Below, one piece after another: positions 46,079-55,720 of a DNA stretch of 64,000 nucleotides (positions are counted from its first letter, which is position 1; each line of letters begins with the position of its first letter). Under the pieces are notes generated by a model, which saw only the letters and a program-made list of their open reading frames with translations, made no database searches and was not told where the DNA came from. Source of the DNA: Lachnospiraceae bacterium (lineage in GTDB: Bacteria; Bacillota; Clostridia; Lachnospirales; Lachnospiraceae); the NCBI GenBank assembly GCA_900766925.1, contig CAAFXG010000389.1, positions 89,952-153,951 of the forward strand, read 5' to 3'. The position numbers and the translations under genes are program-made.

Positions 46079-47326
46079 TTATACATTTTCAGCTATTTTA
46101 GATACACCTACATATATTTGTGATATTTTATACCAGGTTGGAAAATCTACAATGCCGGATACCGGAAGATTGAATATTTCCTGAAAAGAGCGGACTGCAG
46201 CGGCAGTCTGATTTCCGTATATTCCATCTGCGGCAAGTGACGGTATGGCAGGGGAATTCTGCCTGATTCGGCGTAGCTGCTCCTGAATTTGGAGAACTGC
46301 TTCGCCGGAAGAGCCTATAGTAAGGTCGTATCCCGGGTATGAAGCCGGAATGCCGGATACTACTTCTGCTGTGTTGATATATATGTCATTTCCATAGTAA
46401 TATCTTAATATTTCTGATGTACTGAAGCCATCATCGCCAAGATACTTTGAACCCCACTGGCTCATCCAGTTAGGACATGTAACCCTGTTTCCGTCGCAAT
46501 ACTGGGTCAGTATGGGCTGTTTAACATTAGGACGCGAAAGATAACTGTTATACAGGGCATCAACCTCCTGTGAAATACTGTCAAAAATTGTCTGTCCGTA
46601 TATCCATTTATGGTCATAGGCAGTTGAGGATGTGATTGTGAAATTATAGCCCTTATTACGATACCATTCCGTGTACACCCTGTTCAGGGTAAAGGACATA
46701 ATGGCAAGAACATTCGCTCTTATTGTTGTAGCCGGCCAGGTTGAGTATATCTCACAGCAGGCTACATTTTTGATGTAATCAATATACGGAACATAATAAT
46801 CCTTTGCAGTGGAGTCTGTCGGGACGCCGTCATGTACAACTATTGTTTCAGGTACAACTACACGGCGCAAAACTATTTCACCGGTTTCGTTCAGGGGTTT
46901 TATTTCGGCTTCGGCAATTTTTGGCGGATAGTATTCCCATAAAGTGTGTCCTCCAATCACAATAGGATTATAAAGCGAACCGCTTTCAGGCAGACGACGC
47001 ATTCGAACATTTTGTATTGCCGTTTCACCTGACATAATCTGTACACCGGAAATTATTTCGTCATCATAGCCCGGTGCGGACAGCTTTATGTTGTATTCGG
47101 AGTACGGCTGGTTATCAGAAGGTTCCATGCTGAACTCCAAAGGTGGTGCCATAAGATTTATCGTATCAGAATCTCCGCTTTCATTTGTTTCCAGCACCTC
47201 CAGGGTCTGGTTTGGTTCTCCGGTGTTGGCTATTTCAAGCCTTACATTTGGAACAGGTGTAAAACCACCGTCTGTAGTAACAGATATTTTTAATTGTCCC
47301 TCGTCAATATTATTAGATGAATCCAT
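46079..47326 (-). CDS. SleC-like spore cortex-lytic or SpoIID-domain protein with peptidoglycan-binding domain
   Basis: 415 residues from the ATG at 47326, with CAGGATGG upstream; a longer frame to 47365 has no site. Order: an N-terminal beta domain (PVPNVRLEIANTGEP, carboxypeptidase-regulatory-like), then a SpoIID-like central region (IRANVLAIMSFTLNRVYTEW, YDHKWIYGQTI), then a C-terminal PG_binding_1 domain (YDLTIGSSGEAVLQIQEQLR, DGIYGNQTAAAVRSFQ). Length and order match clostridial SleC, which cleaves spore cortex at germination. No signal peptide is visible at this start. Catalytic residues were not confirmed. Confidence 0.75.
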   Translation of the reverse strand: MDSSNNIDEGQLKISVTTDGGFTPVPNVRLEIANTGEPNQTLEVLETNESGDSDTINLMAPPLEFSMEPSDNQPYSEYNIKLSAPGYDDEIISGVQIMSGETAIQNVRMRRLPESGSLYNPIVIGGHTLWEYYPPKIAEAEIKPLNETGEIVLRRVVVPETIVVHDGVPTDSTAKDYYVPYIDYIKNVACCEIYSTWPATTIRANVLAIMSFTLNRVYTEWYRNKGYNFTITSSTAYDHKWIYGQTIFDSISQEVDALYNSYLSRPNVKQPILTQYCDGNRVTCPNWMSQWGSKYLGDDGFSTSEILRYYYGNDIYINTAEVVSGIPASYPGYDLTIGSSGEAVLQIQEQLRRIRQNSPAIPSLAADGIYGNQTAAAVRSFQEIFNLPVSGIVDFPTWYKISQIYVGVSKIAENV

Positions 47327-47410
47327 TTTATACCATCCTGAAAATATTGCTACAATATATGACAAAAGCTTTGAGTTTAGAATGAAAAAATTTAAGCAGA
47401 TTATAATTAT

Positions 47411-47458
47411 TTTTTGTCAAGAAAAAAGCTTGACAAAAAAACTGTGATAGTATATTAT
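47411..47458 (+). promoter_or_regulatory. Promoter of ylxM-ffh operon with inverted repeat over the -35
   Basis: TTGACA (47430-47435), 17 bases, TATTAT (47453-47458): a near-consensus sigma-A promoter. The -35 lies within an inverted repeat TTTTTGTCAAG (47411-47421) / CTTGACAAAAA (47429-47439), which could be an operator. Confidence 0.8.
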
Positions 47459-47502
47459 ACTAAAGATTTGTAAAGCAAATTAACTTTACAGGGGTGTTGT
47501 GG

Positions 47503-47859
47503 TTGGATAAGATAGTAAGACAGTCTTTGCTGTTTGATTTTTATGGTGAGCTGTTAACGGAGCATCAAAAGAATATATATGAAGATGTTGTGATGAATGA
47601 TTTATCATATTCAGAGATTGCAAGGCTTAACGGCATATCAAGACAGGGTGTCTATGATATGATGAAGAGATCTGATAAGATTTTGGAAGATTATGAAGCT
47701 AAGCTTAAGCTTGTTGAGAAGTTCGTTAATGCAAGGGATAAGATTTCAGAGCTTAAGGAGCAGATACTTGTACTCAGGGAAAGCAACACTGACGAAGCAT
47801 TAGATATTTTGATTGCTGATATAGATAGTAAGACAGCGGAATTGTTGGAAGAGTTTTAG
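47503..47859 (+). CDS. ylxM: YlxM family DNA-binding protein, SRP operon regulator
   Basis: 118 residues from TTG 47503; AGGGGTG lies about 7 bases upstream, so the in-frame GTG at 47494 is too close. It has a sigma-70 region-4-like helix-turn-helix (YSEIARLNGISRQGVYDMMKR) and a C-terminal coiled coil. YlxM precedes ffh in most Firmicutes and interacts with SRP in some. Its stop is 20 bases before ffh. Confidence 0.94.
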   Translation: MDKIVRQSLLFDFYGELLTEHQKNIYEDVVMNDLSYSEIARLNGISRQGVYDMMKRSDKILEDYEAKLKLVEKFVNARDKISELKEQILVLRESNTDEALDILIADIDSKTAELLEEF

Positions 47860-47879
47860 GTTTTGTTTGGAGGTTACCT

Positions 47880-49226
47880 ATGGCATTTGATAGTTTAACA
47901 GATAAACTGCAGAATGTTTTCAGAAAACTTAAGAGTAAGGGTATGCTCACAGAGTCTGATGTCAAGGAAGCAATGAAGGAAGTTAAGCGTGCATTACTCG
48001 AGGCTGATGTAAACTTCAAGGTTGTAAAGCAATTTATTAATTCCGTGAGCGAGAGAGCTGTCGGGGAGGAGGTTCTTAAGGGTCTTAATCCGGGACAGAT
48101 GGTTATAAAGATTGTTAAGGAAGAGATGGATAAGCTCATGGGCTCTGAGACAACAGAGCTTAAGCTGCTTCCAGCCAATGAAGTTACCGTCATTATGATG
48201 TGTGGACTTCAGGGTGCAGGTAAGACAACCACAGTTGCCAAGCTTGCAGGTCAATACAAGAATAAGGGTAAAAAACCGCTTCTGGTTGCATGTGATGTGT
48301 ACAGACCGGCTGCTATCAAACAGTTGGAGGTTAATGGTGAGAAGGTAGGTGTTCCTGTTTTCTCCATGGGGGACGGACACAAGGTTGTCAATATTGCCAA
48401 GGCCGCTGTTGAGCATGCATCTAAGAATGGGCTTAATCTTGTATTTATTGATACGGCAGGTCGTCTTCATGTTGACGAAGAGATGATGGAGGAGCTTGCT
48501 GAGATTAAACGTAATATTTCGGTTACGTATACTATTCTTACCGTTGATGCCATGACAGGTCAGGATGCAGTTAATGTTGCAACCTCATTTAACGATAAGA
48601 TTGGTATAGATGGCGTCATTCTCACTAAGCTGGATGGCGACACAAGAGGTGGTGCAGCACTCTCAATTAAGGCAGTTACAGGTAAGCCTATTTTATATGC
48701 AGGAATGGGAGAGAAGCTTTCAGACCTCGAACAGTTCTATCCCGACAGAATGGCAAGCAGAATACTTGGCATGGGTGATGTCGAGAGCCTCATCGAAAAG
48801 GCACAGATGGCAATTGATGATGAAAAGGCCAAAGAGATGGAGCAGAAGCTTCGTAAAGCATCATTTGATTTTAATGATTTGCTTGACCAGATGAATCAGC
48901 TTGAGAAGATGGGTGGCATGAATGATTTGCTTAGTATGATGCCCGGCTTTAGCAGCAATAAAAAGCTTAAGGATATTGAGATTGACGATAAAGCAACCAG
49001 TATGCCAAGGGCAATTATTTATTCAATGACACCGCAGGAAAGAAGTAATCCGGATTTGATTAATCCAAGCCGTAAGAAAAGGATTGCTGATGGTGCCGGT
49101 GTTTCGGTTAGTGAAGTCAACAGGTTGCTCAAGCAGTTTGAACAATCCAAGAAGATGATGAAGCAGATGTCCGGCTTGATGGGTGGTAAGAAACGGGGAG
49201 GTTTTAAGTTGCCTTTTGGTTTCTGA
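47880..49226 (+). CDS. ffh: Signal recognition particle protein Ffh
   Basis: 448-residue SRP54 GTPase. It has an N domain, then G1 GLQGAGKTTTVAKLA, DVYRPAAIKQL, DTAGRLHVDEEMM and LTKLDGDTRGGAALS. The Met-rich M domain (QMNQLEKMGGMNDLLSMMPG, MKQMSGLMGG) binds 4.5S RNA and signal peptides. It targets membrane proteins cotranslationally. It follows ylxM by 20 bases. Confidence 0.98.
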   Translation: MAFDSLTDKLQNVFRKLKSKGMLTESDVKEAMKEVKRALLEADVNFKVVKQFINSVSERAVGEEVLKGLNPGQMVIKIVKEEMDKLMGSETTELKLLPANEVTVIMMCGLQGAGKTTTVAKLAGQYKNKGKKPLLVACDVYRPAAIKQLEVNGEKVGVPVFSMGDGHKVVNIAKAAVEHASKNGLNLVFIDTAGRLHVDEEMMEELAEIKRNISVTYTILTVDAMTGQDAVNVATSFNDKIGIDGVILTKLDGDTRGGAALSIKAVTGKPILYAGMGEKLSDLEQFYPDRMASRILGMGDVESLIEKAQMAIDDEKAKEMEQKLRKASFDFNDLLDQMNQLEKMGGMNDLLSMMPGFSSNKKLKDIEIDDKATSMPRAIIYSMTPQERSNPDLINPSRKKRIADGAGVSVSEVNRLLKQFEQSKKMMKQMSGLMGGKKRGGFKLPFGF

Positions 49227-49291
49227 CAATTGATTTTGGTAATAGTTTTTCTATTATAGATTTAACAAATATTCTAAGGAGGTGAATTGAC

Positions 49292-49537
49292 ATGGCAGTA
49301 AAAATCAGATTAAGAAGAATGGGATATAAGAAGCATCCTTTTTATAGAGTAATCGTTGCTGACTCTAGATCACCTAGAGATGGTAGATTCATTGATGAGA
49401 TAGGTACTTATGATCCAAATCAGGAGCCAGGCGCTATTAATATTGATGCTGACGCAGCAAAGAAGTGGCTTGCAAATGGCGCGCAGCCTACTGATACAGT
49501 AGCAAGATTATTTAAGCAGGCAGGTATCGAGAAGTAA
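49292..49537 (+). CDS. rpsP: 30S ribosomal protein S16
   Basis: 81 residues, [20 protein letters not shown], the S16 signature. AAGGAGGTG precedes the ATG. It is second in the conserved ffh-rpsP-khpA-rimM-trmD order. Confidence 0.98.
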   Translation: MAVKIRLRRMGYKKHPFYRVIVADSRSPRDGRFIDEIGTYDPNQEPGAINIDADAAKKWLANGAQPTDTVARLFKQAGIEK

Positions 49538-49556
49538 TACAAGGGAGGTGCCGGTA

Positions 49557-49784
49557 ATGAAAGAATTAGTCGAAATTATTGCAAAATCCCTCGTTGATTG
49601 CCCTGATGAAGTTATTGTAAACGAGACAATCGAGGAAGATACTGTTACAATTGAGCTTAAGGTAGCGCCGGATGATATGGGTAAGGTAATCGGAAAGCAA
49701 GGAAGAATTGCCAAGTCCATACGTACTGTTGTTAAGGCAGCAGCTTCAAAGGGCGACAAGAAGGTTATTGTAGATATCAAATAA
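49557..49784 (+). CDS. khpA: KH-domain RNA-binding protein KhpA
   Basis: 75 residues from ATG 49557, with GGGAGG eight bases upstream; an in-frame GTG at 49548 overlaps the site. The single KH domain has the GxxG-type VIGKQGRIAKSIRTVVKA. KhpA pairs with KhpB/Jag as a small RNA chaperone. It lies between rpsP and rimM, as is usual. Confidence 0.95.
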   Translation: MKELVEIIAKSLVDCPDEVIVNETIEEDTVTIELKVAPDDMGKVIGKQGRIAKSIRTVVKAAASKGDKKVIVDIK

Positions 49785-49790
49785 TTCTGT

Positions 49791-49826
49791 AATCCCCGGT
49801 ATTGCTTATCGGGGATTTTTTCTTTT
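49791..49826 (+). terminator. Terminator between khpA and rimM
   Basis: Stem AATCCCCG/CGGGGATT followed by T6CT6. It probably attenuates rimM-trmD relative to rpsP. Confidence 0.88.
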
Positions 49827-49858
49827 TTCAGGAATTCTGATATCAGGAAGGTGAAAAT

Positions 49859-50368
49859 ATGGAAGATATGTTTCGCATAGGAGTGATTACCTCTACCCAT
49901 GGATTAAAGGGAGAGGTTAAGGTGTTTCCTACAACGGATGATGTAAACAGATTTAAAAGTCTGAAAAAGTGTTTTATAAGAACGAAACAGGGTGATGTTG
50001 AGGTTGAAAAAAATACATGTAAGTTTTTTAAGAATATGGTCATCCTGTCTTTTAAAGAATTTAAAAGCATAGATGAAATAGAAAAATATAAGAGCTGTGG
50101 GCTTTATGTAACAAGGGAGAATGCTGTTCCTCTTGAGGAGGGCGAGTACTATATCGCTGATGTTATTGGACTTCCTGTTGTTACAGAGGATGGTAGCACT
50201 CTTGGTGTAATAGATGATGTAATGCAGACAGGTGCAAATGATGTTTTTGTGGTAAAATTACAGGATGAGAAGGAACTGCTTTTACCTGTTATTCCTGAGT
50301 GTATTCTGGATATGGATTTTGACAACAAAAAGATTACCGTGCATTTAATGAAGGGAATGTTGGATTAA
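49859..50368 (+). CDS. rimM: Ribosome maturation factor RimM
   Basis: 169 residues. The N-terminal RimM domain begins FRIGVITSTHGLKGEVKVFP, and the C-terminal PRC barrel has YYIADVIGLPVVTEDG and LLLPVIPECILDMDFDNKKI. It binds S19 and aids 30S assembly. The TAA abuts the trmD ATG with no gap. Confidence 0.97.
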   Translation: MEDMFRIGVITSTHGLKGEVKVFPTTDDVNRFKSLKKCFIRTKQGDVEVEKNTCKFFKNMVILSFKEFKSIDEIEKYKSCGLYVTRENAVPLEEGEYYIADVIGLPVVTEDGSTLGVIDDVMQTGANDVFVVKLQDEKELLLPVIPECILDMDFDNKKITVHLMKGMLD

Positions 50369-51160
50369 ATGAATTTTCATATTATGACGTTGTTTCCGGA
50401 GATGGTACTTAACGGATTGTCGGAAAGCATAACGGGACGTGCAATGGAAAAGGGACTGATAAATGTCAATGCGGTTAATATCAGGGATTTTGCCGGAAAT
50501 AAATATGGACATGTTGATGATTATACTTACGGAGGCGGAGCCGGAATGTTAATGCAGCCCGGTCCTGTTTATAATGCATATAAATCAATAGAGGAAGGGC
50601 TTACAGTGAATGTACGGCCGGATGGGGAAAAGCAGAGTGGTAAAAACCATGATAAGAAGCTGAGGGTTGTATACGTGACTCCACAGGGTAAGACATTTAA
50701 TCAGAAGATGGCTGAGGAATTTTCCAAAGAGGAAGAGCTGGTTATTTTATGCGGTCATTATGAGGGTATTGATGAAAGAGTTCTTAATATGATAGTAACT
50801 GATAATGTTTCAATAGGCGATTTTGTTCTTACAGGTGGTGAACTTCCTGCTATGATGATTGTTGATGCTGTCTCCAGACTTGTACCCGGAGTATTGGGAT
50901 GTGATGAAAGCGCAGTATATGAATCATTTTATGATGGTTTGCTGGAATATCCCCAGTATACAAGACCGGAAGAGTTTATGGGACAAAAGGTGCCGGAGGT
51001 ACTGTTATCGGGACATCATAAAAATATTGCTGACTGGAGATTTGAACAGTCCTTACAGAGAACAAAGGAGCGACGTCCCGATTTATATGAACAATATATT
51101 GAGAGTCATTCTGAGGATATTGCAAAGTATGAGAAAAGAAAAAAGAGAAAACTTGTCTAA
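50369..51160 (+). CDS. trmD: tRNA (guanine37-N1)-methyltransferase
   Basis: 263-residue SPOUT methyltransferase forming m1G37. It starts [13 protein letters not shown] and has [19 protein letters not shown]. The trefoil knot lies in [32 protein letters not shown], and YTRPEEF and LSGHHKNI are conserved. Its end is the end of the SRP/ribosome operon; no clear terminator is seen before the next gene. Confidence 0.98.
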   Translation: MNFHIMTLFPEMVLNGLSESITGRAMEKGLINVNAVNIRDFAGNKYGHVDDYTYGGGAGMLMQPGPVYNAYKSIEEGLTVNVRPDGEKQSGKNHDKKLRVVYVTPQGKTFNQKMAEEFSKEEELVILCGHYEGIDERVLNMIVTDNVSIGDFVLTGGELPAMMIVDAVSRLVPGVLGCDESAVYESFYDGLLEYPQYTRPEEFMGQKVPEVLLSGHHKNIADWRFEQSLQRTKERRPDLYEQYIESHSEDIAKYEKRKKRKLV

Positions 51161-51244
51161 TTATAATTATTGAGTTATAATATAGCGTGCATATTTTGTA
51201 TAAATAAAATCCAATAAATATTACTAAAGTCAGGAGATAATACA

Positions 51245-51865
51245 ATGAAGAAGAAAATATATGGTGCATTATTAATTATGGCATTGGCGGGAGCTGCGTT
51301 CGGTTGTGGTAAGTCACAGGAGAGTGATATAACACAGGAGGAGACAACAACGGCGTATTCACCGGAGATTAAGAGCGAGATTATTTCATTTGTAAATGAT
51401 GGTGTTGCAGTTATCCAGCCGGAGAGAAATGAAGCAGTAAATATTTACAATTCCTACTTCACTCAGGACAAGGTTGATTTGGAGAAGTTTAAATCTGATT
51501 TAAATGACGTAGCTATTCCTAAGATGGAGGGCTGTGTGTCAGACGTTACTGCTCTTTCTGCTACTTCACAGGAGGTTCAGGAGTTAAAGGAATTATATCT
51601 TTCCGGTATAGAAAAACAGTATGAGGCTATGCTGATGGTTTCATCAGCTCTTTCAGAGGAAAATCCTGAGTTCCTGACTCAGGCAGAGTCTCTTATAGCA
51701 GATGCGGACAGCCTTATTACACAGTATGAGTCAAAGCTTAGACTTCTCACTGTTGATTATGATATTGATGTGAATGGTACATTTACTTCAGCGGCAGAAG
51801 CAGCTGATGACGGAGCGGAAGGCGCAGGTGACGAAGCGGAAGTGGAGATAGAGGCTGCAGAGTAA
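51245..51865 (+). CDS. Lipoprotein, unknown function
   Basis: 206 residues with a lipoprotein signal: basic start, hydrophobic stretch and lipobox LAGAAFGC with the lipidated Cys at about residue 21. The mature part is helical and acidic (KSEIISFVNDGVAVIQPE, ending AGDEAEVEIEAAE). No known domain is recognised. AGGAGA lies before ATG 51245. Confidence 0.8.
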   Translation: MKKKIYGALLIMALAGAAFGCGKSQESDITQEETTTAYSPEIKSEIISFVNDGVAVIQPERNEAVNIYNSYFTQDKVDLEKFKSDLNDVAIPKMEGCVSDVTALSATSQEVQELKELYLSGIEKQYEAMLMVSSALSEENPEFLTQAESLIADADSLITQYESKLRLLTVDYDIDVNGTFTSAAEAADDGAEGAGDEAEVEIEAAE

Positions 51866-51877
51866 TTATGAATTTAC

Positions 51878-51940
51878 GGGGCTGTTACCACAGGATCATT
51901 ATAGAATTATTTCGTTAATGATTCTTTGGGTAGCAGCCCT
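51878..51940 (+). terminator. Long hairpin terminator after the lipoprotein gene
   Basis: GGGGCTGTTACC pairs with GGGTAGCAGCCCT through an extended imperfect inner stem (ATCATT...AATGAT), and ATTTGTATAT follows. Its shape resembles the palindromes at 38961 and 42890, but it does not share their core. Confidence 0.75.
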
Positions 51941-51969
51941 ATTTGTATATATGCTTAAGGAGATTGTTT

Positions 51970-52572
51970 ATGGATGAGAATTTAACCGGTACAAGTCAGG
52001 AAAGTAATTTACCTAATAATAGCATGGAATTAGACGGATATGCATTTAAAAGCAGGAGTGATTTTGAACGCGCACTTAAGGAAAGGGATACGATTGAGAA
52101 GATAAAGGCGGGAATTAATCCTGAGAATTTGGACAGTATTAAGAGTATGTATATCAGGCTGACATCTAAAAACTATTTCTCTACCCCAATAGGTATTGGT
52201 TTTTTGCGGGATATGCAGAAGTATTTGATAGAAAATGGAGAAGACACGGCTCTTATTCCTGTACCCAAATCAAAGGTATTAAAAGAAAAGTCTGATGAAG
52301 TAACGGACAGTTCATATCTGGACAGCCTTCTGGCGGAAAATAACAAAATCAGGCGGATAAAATCTAAATTGATAATTGCAGTTGTGGCACTTACATTTAC
52401 AGTTGTTGCGATGATATTTATGGTAATGACCAATGATAATCTGGGATATTACAAGGCAGAAGAAAAGGTATTAGATAAATATTCGGCATGGGAAGAGGAG
52501 TTAAAGAGCAGGGAGAAGGCTCTTGACGAAAGGGAAGATGAGTTAAATGGTATTTCTAAGATAGAAAAATGA
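51970..52572 (+). CDS. Single-pass membrane protein, unknown function
   Basis: 200 residues from ATG 51970, with AAGGAGA seven bases upstream. The cytoplasmic N-terminal 130 residues are hydrophilic. One membrane helix is present (KLIIAVVALTFTVVAMIFMV), then a short charged coiled coil (AWEEELKSREKALDEREDEL). No family is recognised. A two-component system follows after about 100 bases. Confidence 0.75.
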   Translation: MDENLTGTSQESNLPNNSMELDGYAFKSRSDFERALKERDTIEKIKAGINPENLDSIKSMYIRLTSKNYFSTPIGIGFLRDMQKYLIENGEDTALIPVPKSKVLKEKSDEVTDSSYLDSLLAENNKIRRIKSKLIIAVVALTFTVVAMIFMVMTNDNLGYYKAEEKVLDKYSAWEEELKSREKALDEREDELNGISKIEK

Positions 52573-52674
52573 CATTTAGCTAAGGTATTTCACAGATTAA
52601 ACATAAAAACGGGTTATAATGTTTAACATGTAAATATTAAGGTCTGATTATGTGATTTAGGAGGCATATTTTTT

Positions 52675-53349
52675 ATGGATAATTTCAAGATTCTTGTTGT
52701 AGATGATGAAAGCAGGATGCGTAAGCTTGTAAGAGACTTTCTCACTAAAAGCGGATATTCTGTAATTGAAGCCGCGGATGGTGAAGAGGCAGTGGATATA
52801 TTTATGTCAACAAGAGACATTGCACTTATTATTCTGGATGTGATGATGCCTAAACTGGATGGATATGGTGTTGCAGAAGAGATAAGGAAGGTTTCACAGA
52901 TTCCGATTATAATGCTGACAGCCAAAAGTGATGAGAGAGATGAGTTAAAAGGATTTTCTCTTGGAATAGATGAGTATATTACAAAGCCGTTCAGCCCCAA
53001 AATACTTGTTGCCAGAGTAGAGGCTGTGTTAAGACGGAGTAATGCAGGCGAAAGTGATCAATTGATTTGCGTTGCCGGAATAGAAATGGATATTTCCGCA
53101 CATCAGGTAAGAATCGATGGAGAGGAGATAGAACTTAGTTATAAGGAATTTGAATTGCTTAATTACTTCCTTGTCAATCAGGGAGTGGCGCTTTCAAGGG
53201 AAAAAATTCTTAATAATGTTTGGAATTATGATTATTTTGGGGATGCAAGAACCATTGATACACATGTCAAGAAGCTTAGAAGTAAGCTGGGAGATAAAGG
53301 AAACTATATAAAAACTATATGGGGAATGGGATATAAATTTGAGGTTTAA
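52675..53349 (+). CDS. OmpR/PhoB-family response regulator
   Basis: 224 residues. The receiver has VVDDESRMRKL, phospho-acceptor in LIILDVMMPKLDG, IIMLTAKS and YITKPFSPKIL, all canonical. The winged helix has YKEFELLNYFLVNQG and TIDTHVKKLRSKLGD. AGGAGGC precedes the ATG. TATAAT at 52615-52620 is a possible -10, without a convincing -35. The kinase gene overlaps its end. Confidence 0.95.
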   Translation: MDNFKILVVDDESRMRKLVRDFLTKSGYSVIEAADGEEAVDIFMSTRDIALIILDVMMPKLDGYGVAEEIRKVSQIPIIMLTAKSDERDELKGFSLGIDEYITKPFSPKILVARVEAVLRRSNAGESDQLICVAGIEMDISAHQVRIDGEEIELSYKEFELLNYFLVNQGVALSREKILNNVWNYDYFGDARTIDTHVKKLRSKLGDKGNYIKTIWGMGYKFEV

Positions 53350-54832
53350 ACTTAGAAATTCACTACGGACTAAAATTACATTTTGTGTTGTTGCTTTTTC
53401 TATATTTATTATTGCAGCATCATGGCTTGTGTGTAACTTCTTTATTTCGGGGGTATTTATTTACAGCCTGAAGTCGAATCTGAAAACCACATATGATTCA
53501 TGTAATTCCCTGCTTTCAAATGGTTATTATGACAGCGCTACAACCGGAGAAATCTTAGGCAGAATCAAGAATCCTATTGAAGCTGTTGTATTGATATTTG
53601 ATATTGAGAATGAAAAAATATATACAACAATAAGCAATGAAAGTCAGATGATGCAGAGCCTTAATGGTATGATTAAAAGCATTAACGCTGCCGATGAGCA
53701 GGGACAGCTTAATGAAGGTGAATATATTATTAAGCGAAATCATGACAGTATAATTAACGCTGACTATTATGACCTGATTGGTATGCTGGATAATGGATTT
53801 ATTATTATCCTTCGAAGCCCGATAGCGCGTGTTGAGGCTACCATGAGGGTGGTTAATCGTATGTTTATGTATATTGCTGCAGGAATGATTGTATTTGGCT
53901 CGGTATTTATACTTATATTCAGTAATGTGTTTACGGCACCGATTAAGCGGCTTTCAAATGCTGCGATGCGAATGGCGAATCTGGATTTTGATTATAAGAT
54001 TCCCGTTACTACGCGTGACGAGGTTGGCGAGCTAAGCAGATATATGAACGAAATGTCTAATAAGCTTGAAACAACTATTTCTGAGCTTAAGGTTGCAAAT
54101 CTTGAACTTGAAAAGGACATTGAAGAGCGTAAGCAGATTGACGAAATGCGAAAGGAATTTCTGTCTCATGTATCACATGAATTAAAGACACCTATTGCGT
54201 TAATTCAGGGATATGCGGAGGGCCTTAAGGATAATATCAGTGATGATCCGGAGAGCATGGATTTTTATACTGATGTTATTATTGATGAGGCTCATAAAAT
54301 GAACATGCTTGTTAAAAAGCTTCTTACGCTTAACGAAATAGAGTTTGGTAACACTCCTGTAAAGATTGAACGTTTTGAGTTGGTTGAGTTTATACAGGAA
54401 ATAGTAGCCGCATCTAAAATACTGATTGATGAAGCTGAGGCTGAGCTTATATTTGAAGAGCAGGGGCCGGTTTATGTATGGGCGGATGAATACATGATAG
54501 AGGGGGTTGTCACAAACTATCTCACAAATGCCATTCACTATGTAAAGAAGGGTGGCATAATAAAAATATGGTTTGAAACAGTTGGAAATGACATAAGAGT
54601 CTGCATATACAATCAGGGCGAAAGAATTTCTGATGAGGATATTGATAAGCTTTTTATTAAATTTTATAAGGCTGATAAGGCAAGGACAAGAGAGTATGGC
54701 GGAAATGGAATAGGACTTTCAATCGTTGCAGCTACAATGGAAGCCCATAAAAAGGGCTATGGTGTATATAATGTGGATGATGGTGTGGTATTTTATTTCG
54801 ATTTGGATGCTAATATGCTTGCTGATAAATAA
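53339..54832 (+). CDS. Membrane histidine kinase, partner of the upstream regulator
   Basis: 497 residues, TTG start overlapping the regulator by 11 bases. It has membrane helices at about 15-38 and 178-200 with an outer sensor of about 140 residues, then HAMP (APIKRLSNAAMRMANLDFDY) and coiled coil. The H box FLSHVSHELKTPIALIQGYA has the phospho-His, and VTNYLTNAIHYV is the N box. The G2-type box is GGNGIGLSIVAATMEAH. The D box is weak. The signal sensed is unknown. Confidence 0.93.
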   Translation: MRFKLRNSLRTKITFCVVAFSIFIIAASWLVCNFFISGVFIYSLKSNLKTTYDSCNSLLSNGYYDSATTGEILGRIKNPIEAVVLIFDIENEKIYTTISNESQMMQSLNGMIKSINAADEQGQLNEGEYIIKRNHDSIINADYYDLIGMLDNGFIIILRSPIARVEATMRVVNRMFMYIAAGMIVFGSVFILIFSNVFTAPIKRLSNAAMRMANLDFDYKIPVTTRDEVGELSRYMNEMSNKLETTISELKVANLELEKDIEERKQIDEMRKEFLSHVSHELKTPIALIQGYAEGLKDNISDDPESMDFYTDVIIDEAHKMNMLVKKLLTLNEIEFGNTPVKIERFELVEFIQEIVAASKILIDEAEAELIFEEQGPVYVWADEYMIEGVVTNYLTNAIHYVKKGGIIKIWFETVGNDIRVCIYNQGERISDEDIDKLFIKFYKADKARTREYGGNGIGLSIVAATMEAHKKGYGVYNVDDGVVFYFDLDANMLADK

Positions 54833-54880
54833 AAATAGTGGTAAAATTACTATACAGGAGTGTCTTTATGGAGGGCAGAT

Positions 54881-55720
54881 ATGAAAAAGGTATTATTGCT
54901 CGGCTGTATAGTGGTTTTATCACTTTTTTCTGTTGGCTGTGGAAAGGTAATTGAGCTTACAGATGAAGAAAACTATCTCATTGCAGAATATGCAGCAGAG
55001 TTATTACTTAAATATGATAATAATTCAGATTCAAAGTACTACGATGGTCTTGATGAGATGTCATCATCAACAGAAGTAATTACAGAAGAATTAACGGAAG
55101 AATTAACTGAGGAAACTGTAGCTGAAAATGTAACTGAGGAGCTTCTGCCTGAGATAGGTCCGGATGATAATGATAGTACAACTACTGATAATTCGGATGA
55201 TTTGACGGAAGAAGGCAGTGATTATGATCCGGAACACGGCAGTAATGTTTCTGAAATTGTAGACGTAAGCGGTATAACTGCCGATGCAGGTATTGATTTT
55301 GATATAGCAGCCTTTGCAGGAATTGATACGGTGTCCGTTAAGTATCAGTATTATATGTTAGTTGACAGATATCCGTCATATGATCAGGATGGAGTGTATA
55401 TTGAGATTGAGGCACCGACAGGGTATAAGCTTCTGGTTCTCAAGTTTGCAATTGAGAATAAGACCAATGAGCTGCAGGACGTTGATTTATACAGTAAGAA
55501 CCTTGATTATAGTATAATTATCAATGACAGCAAGAGTGCAAAGCAGATGTTAACAATACTGATAGATGATTTATATACATATCAGTCAGCTTTGGAGGCA
55601 AGTATGAGGGAGGAGACAGTTCTTTTGTTCCAGATATCTGATACTGTGGCACAGAGCATCGAGGATTTAAAGCTAAAGGTAAATAATGGCGATGATGCTA
55701 AGGTCATCCAATTACAATAA
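54881..55720 (+). CDS. Lipoprotein with Glu/Thr-rich linker, unknown function
   Basis: 279 residues from ATG 54881, with GAGGG upstream. The lipobox is SLFSVGC with the lipidated Cys at about residue 20. Residues 45-110 are a repeated Glu/Thr linker (TEELTEELTEETVAENVTEE), then acidic. The C-terminal ~170 residues form a beta-type domain (YILVLKFAIEN-like LLVLKFAIENKTNELQDV), similar in outline to DUF4352/TelA-like outer domains of sensors. It is directly downstream of the kinase and may be a partner or target. Confidence 0.78.
   Translation: MKKVLLLGCIVVLSLFSVGCGKVIELTDEENYLIAEYAAELLLKYDNNSDSKYYDGLDEMSSSTEVITEELTEELTEETVAENVTEELLPEIGPDDNDSTTTDNSDDLTEEGSDYDPEHGSNVSEIVDVSGITADAGIDFDIAAFAGIDTVSVKYQYYMLVDRYPSYDQDGVYIEIEAPTGYKLLVLKFAIENKTNELQDVDLYSKNLDYSIIINDSKSAKQMLTILIDDLYTYQSALEASMREETVLLFQISDTVAQSIEDLKLKVNNGDDAKVIQLQ

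Noticed and set aside
47088..47447. 119-codon open frame opposite the SleC-like gene start
   Set aside because: It is antisense to a gene with clear domains, has no ribosome binding site, and has no domain-like features.
51878..51940. Third member of the GTCGC-TTAGCGATAAA palindrome family
   Set aside because: It has a similar GGGGCTG start and hairpin shape, but the shared core is missing.
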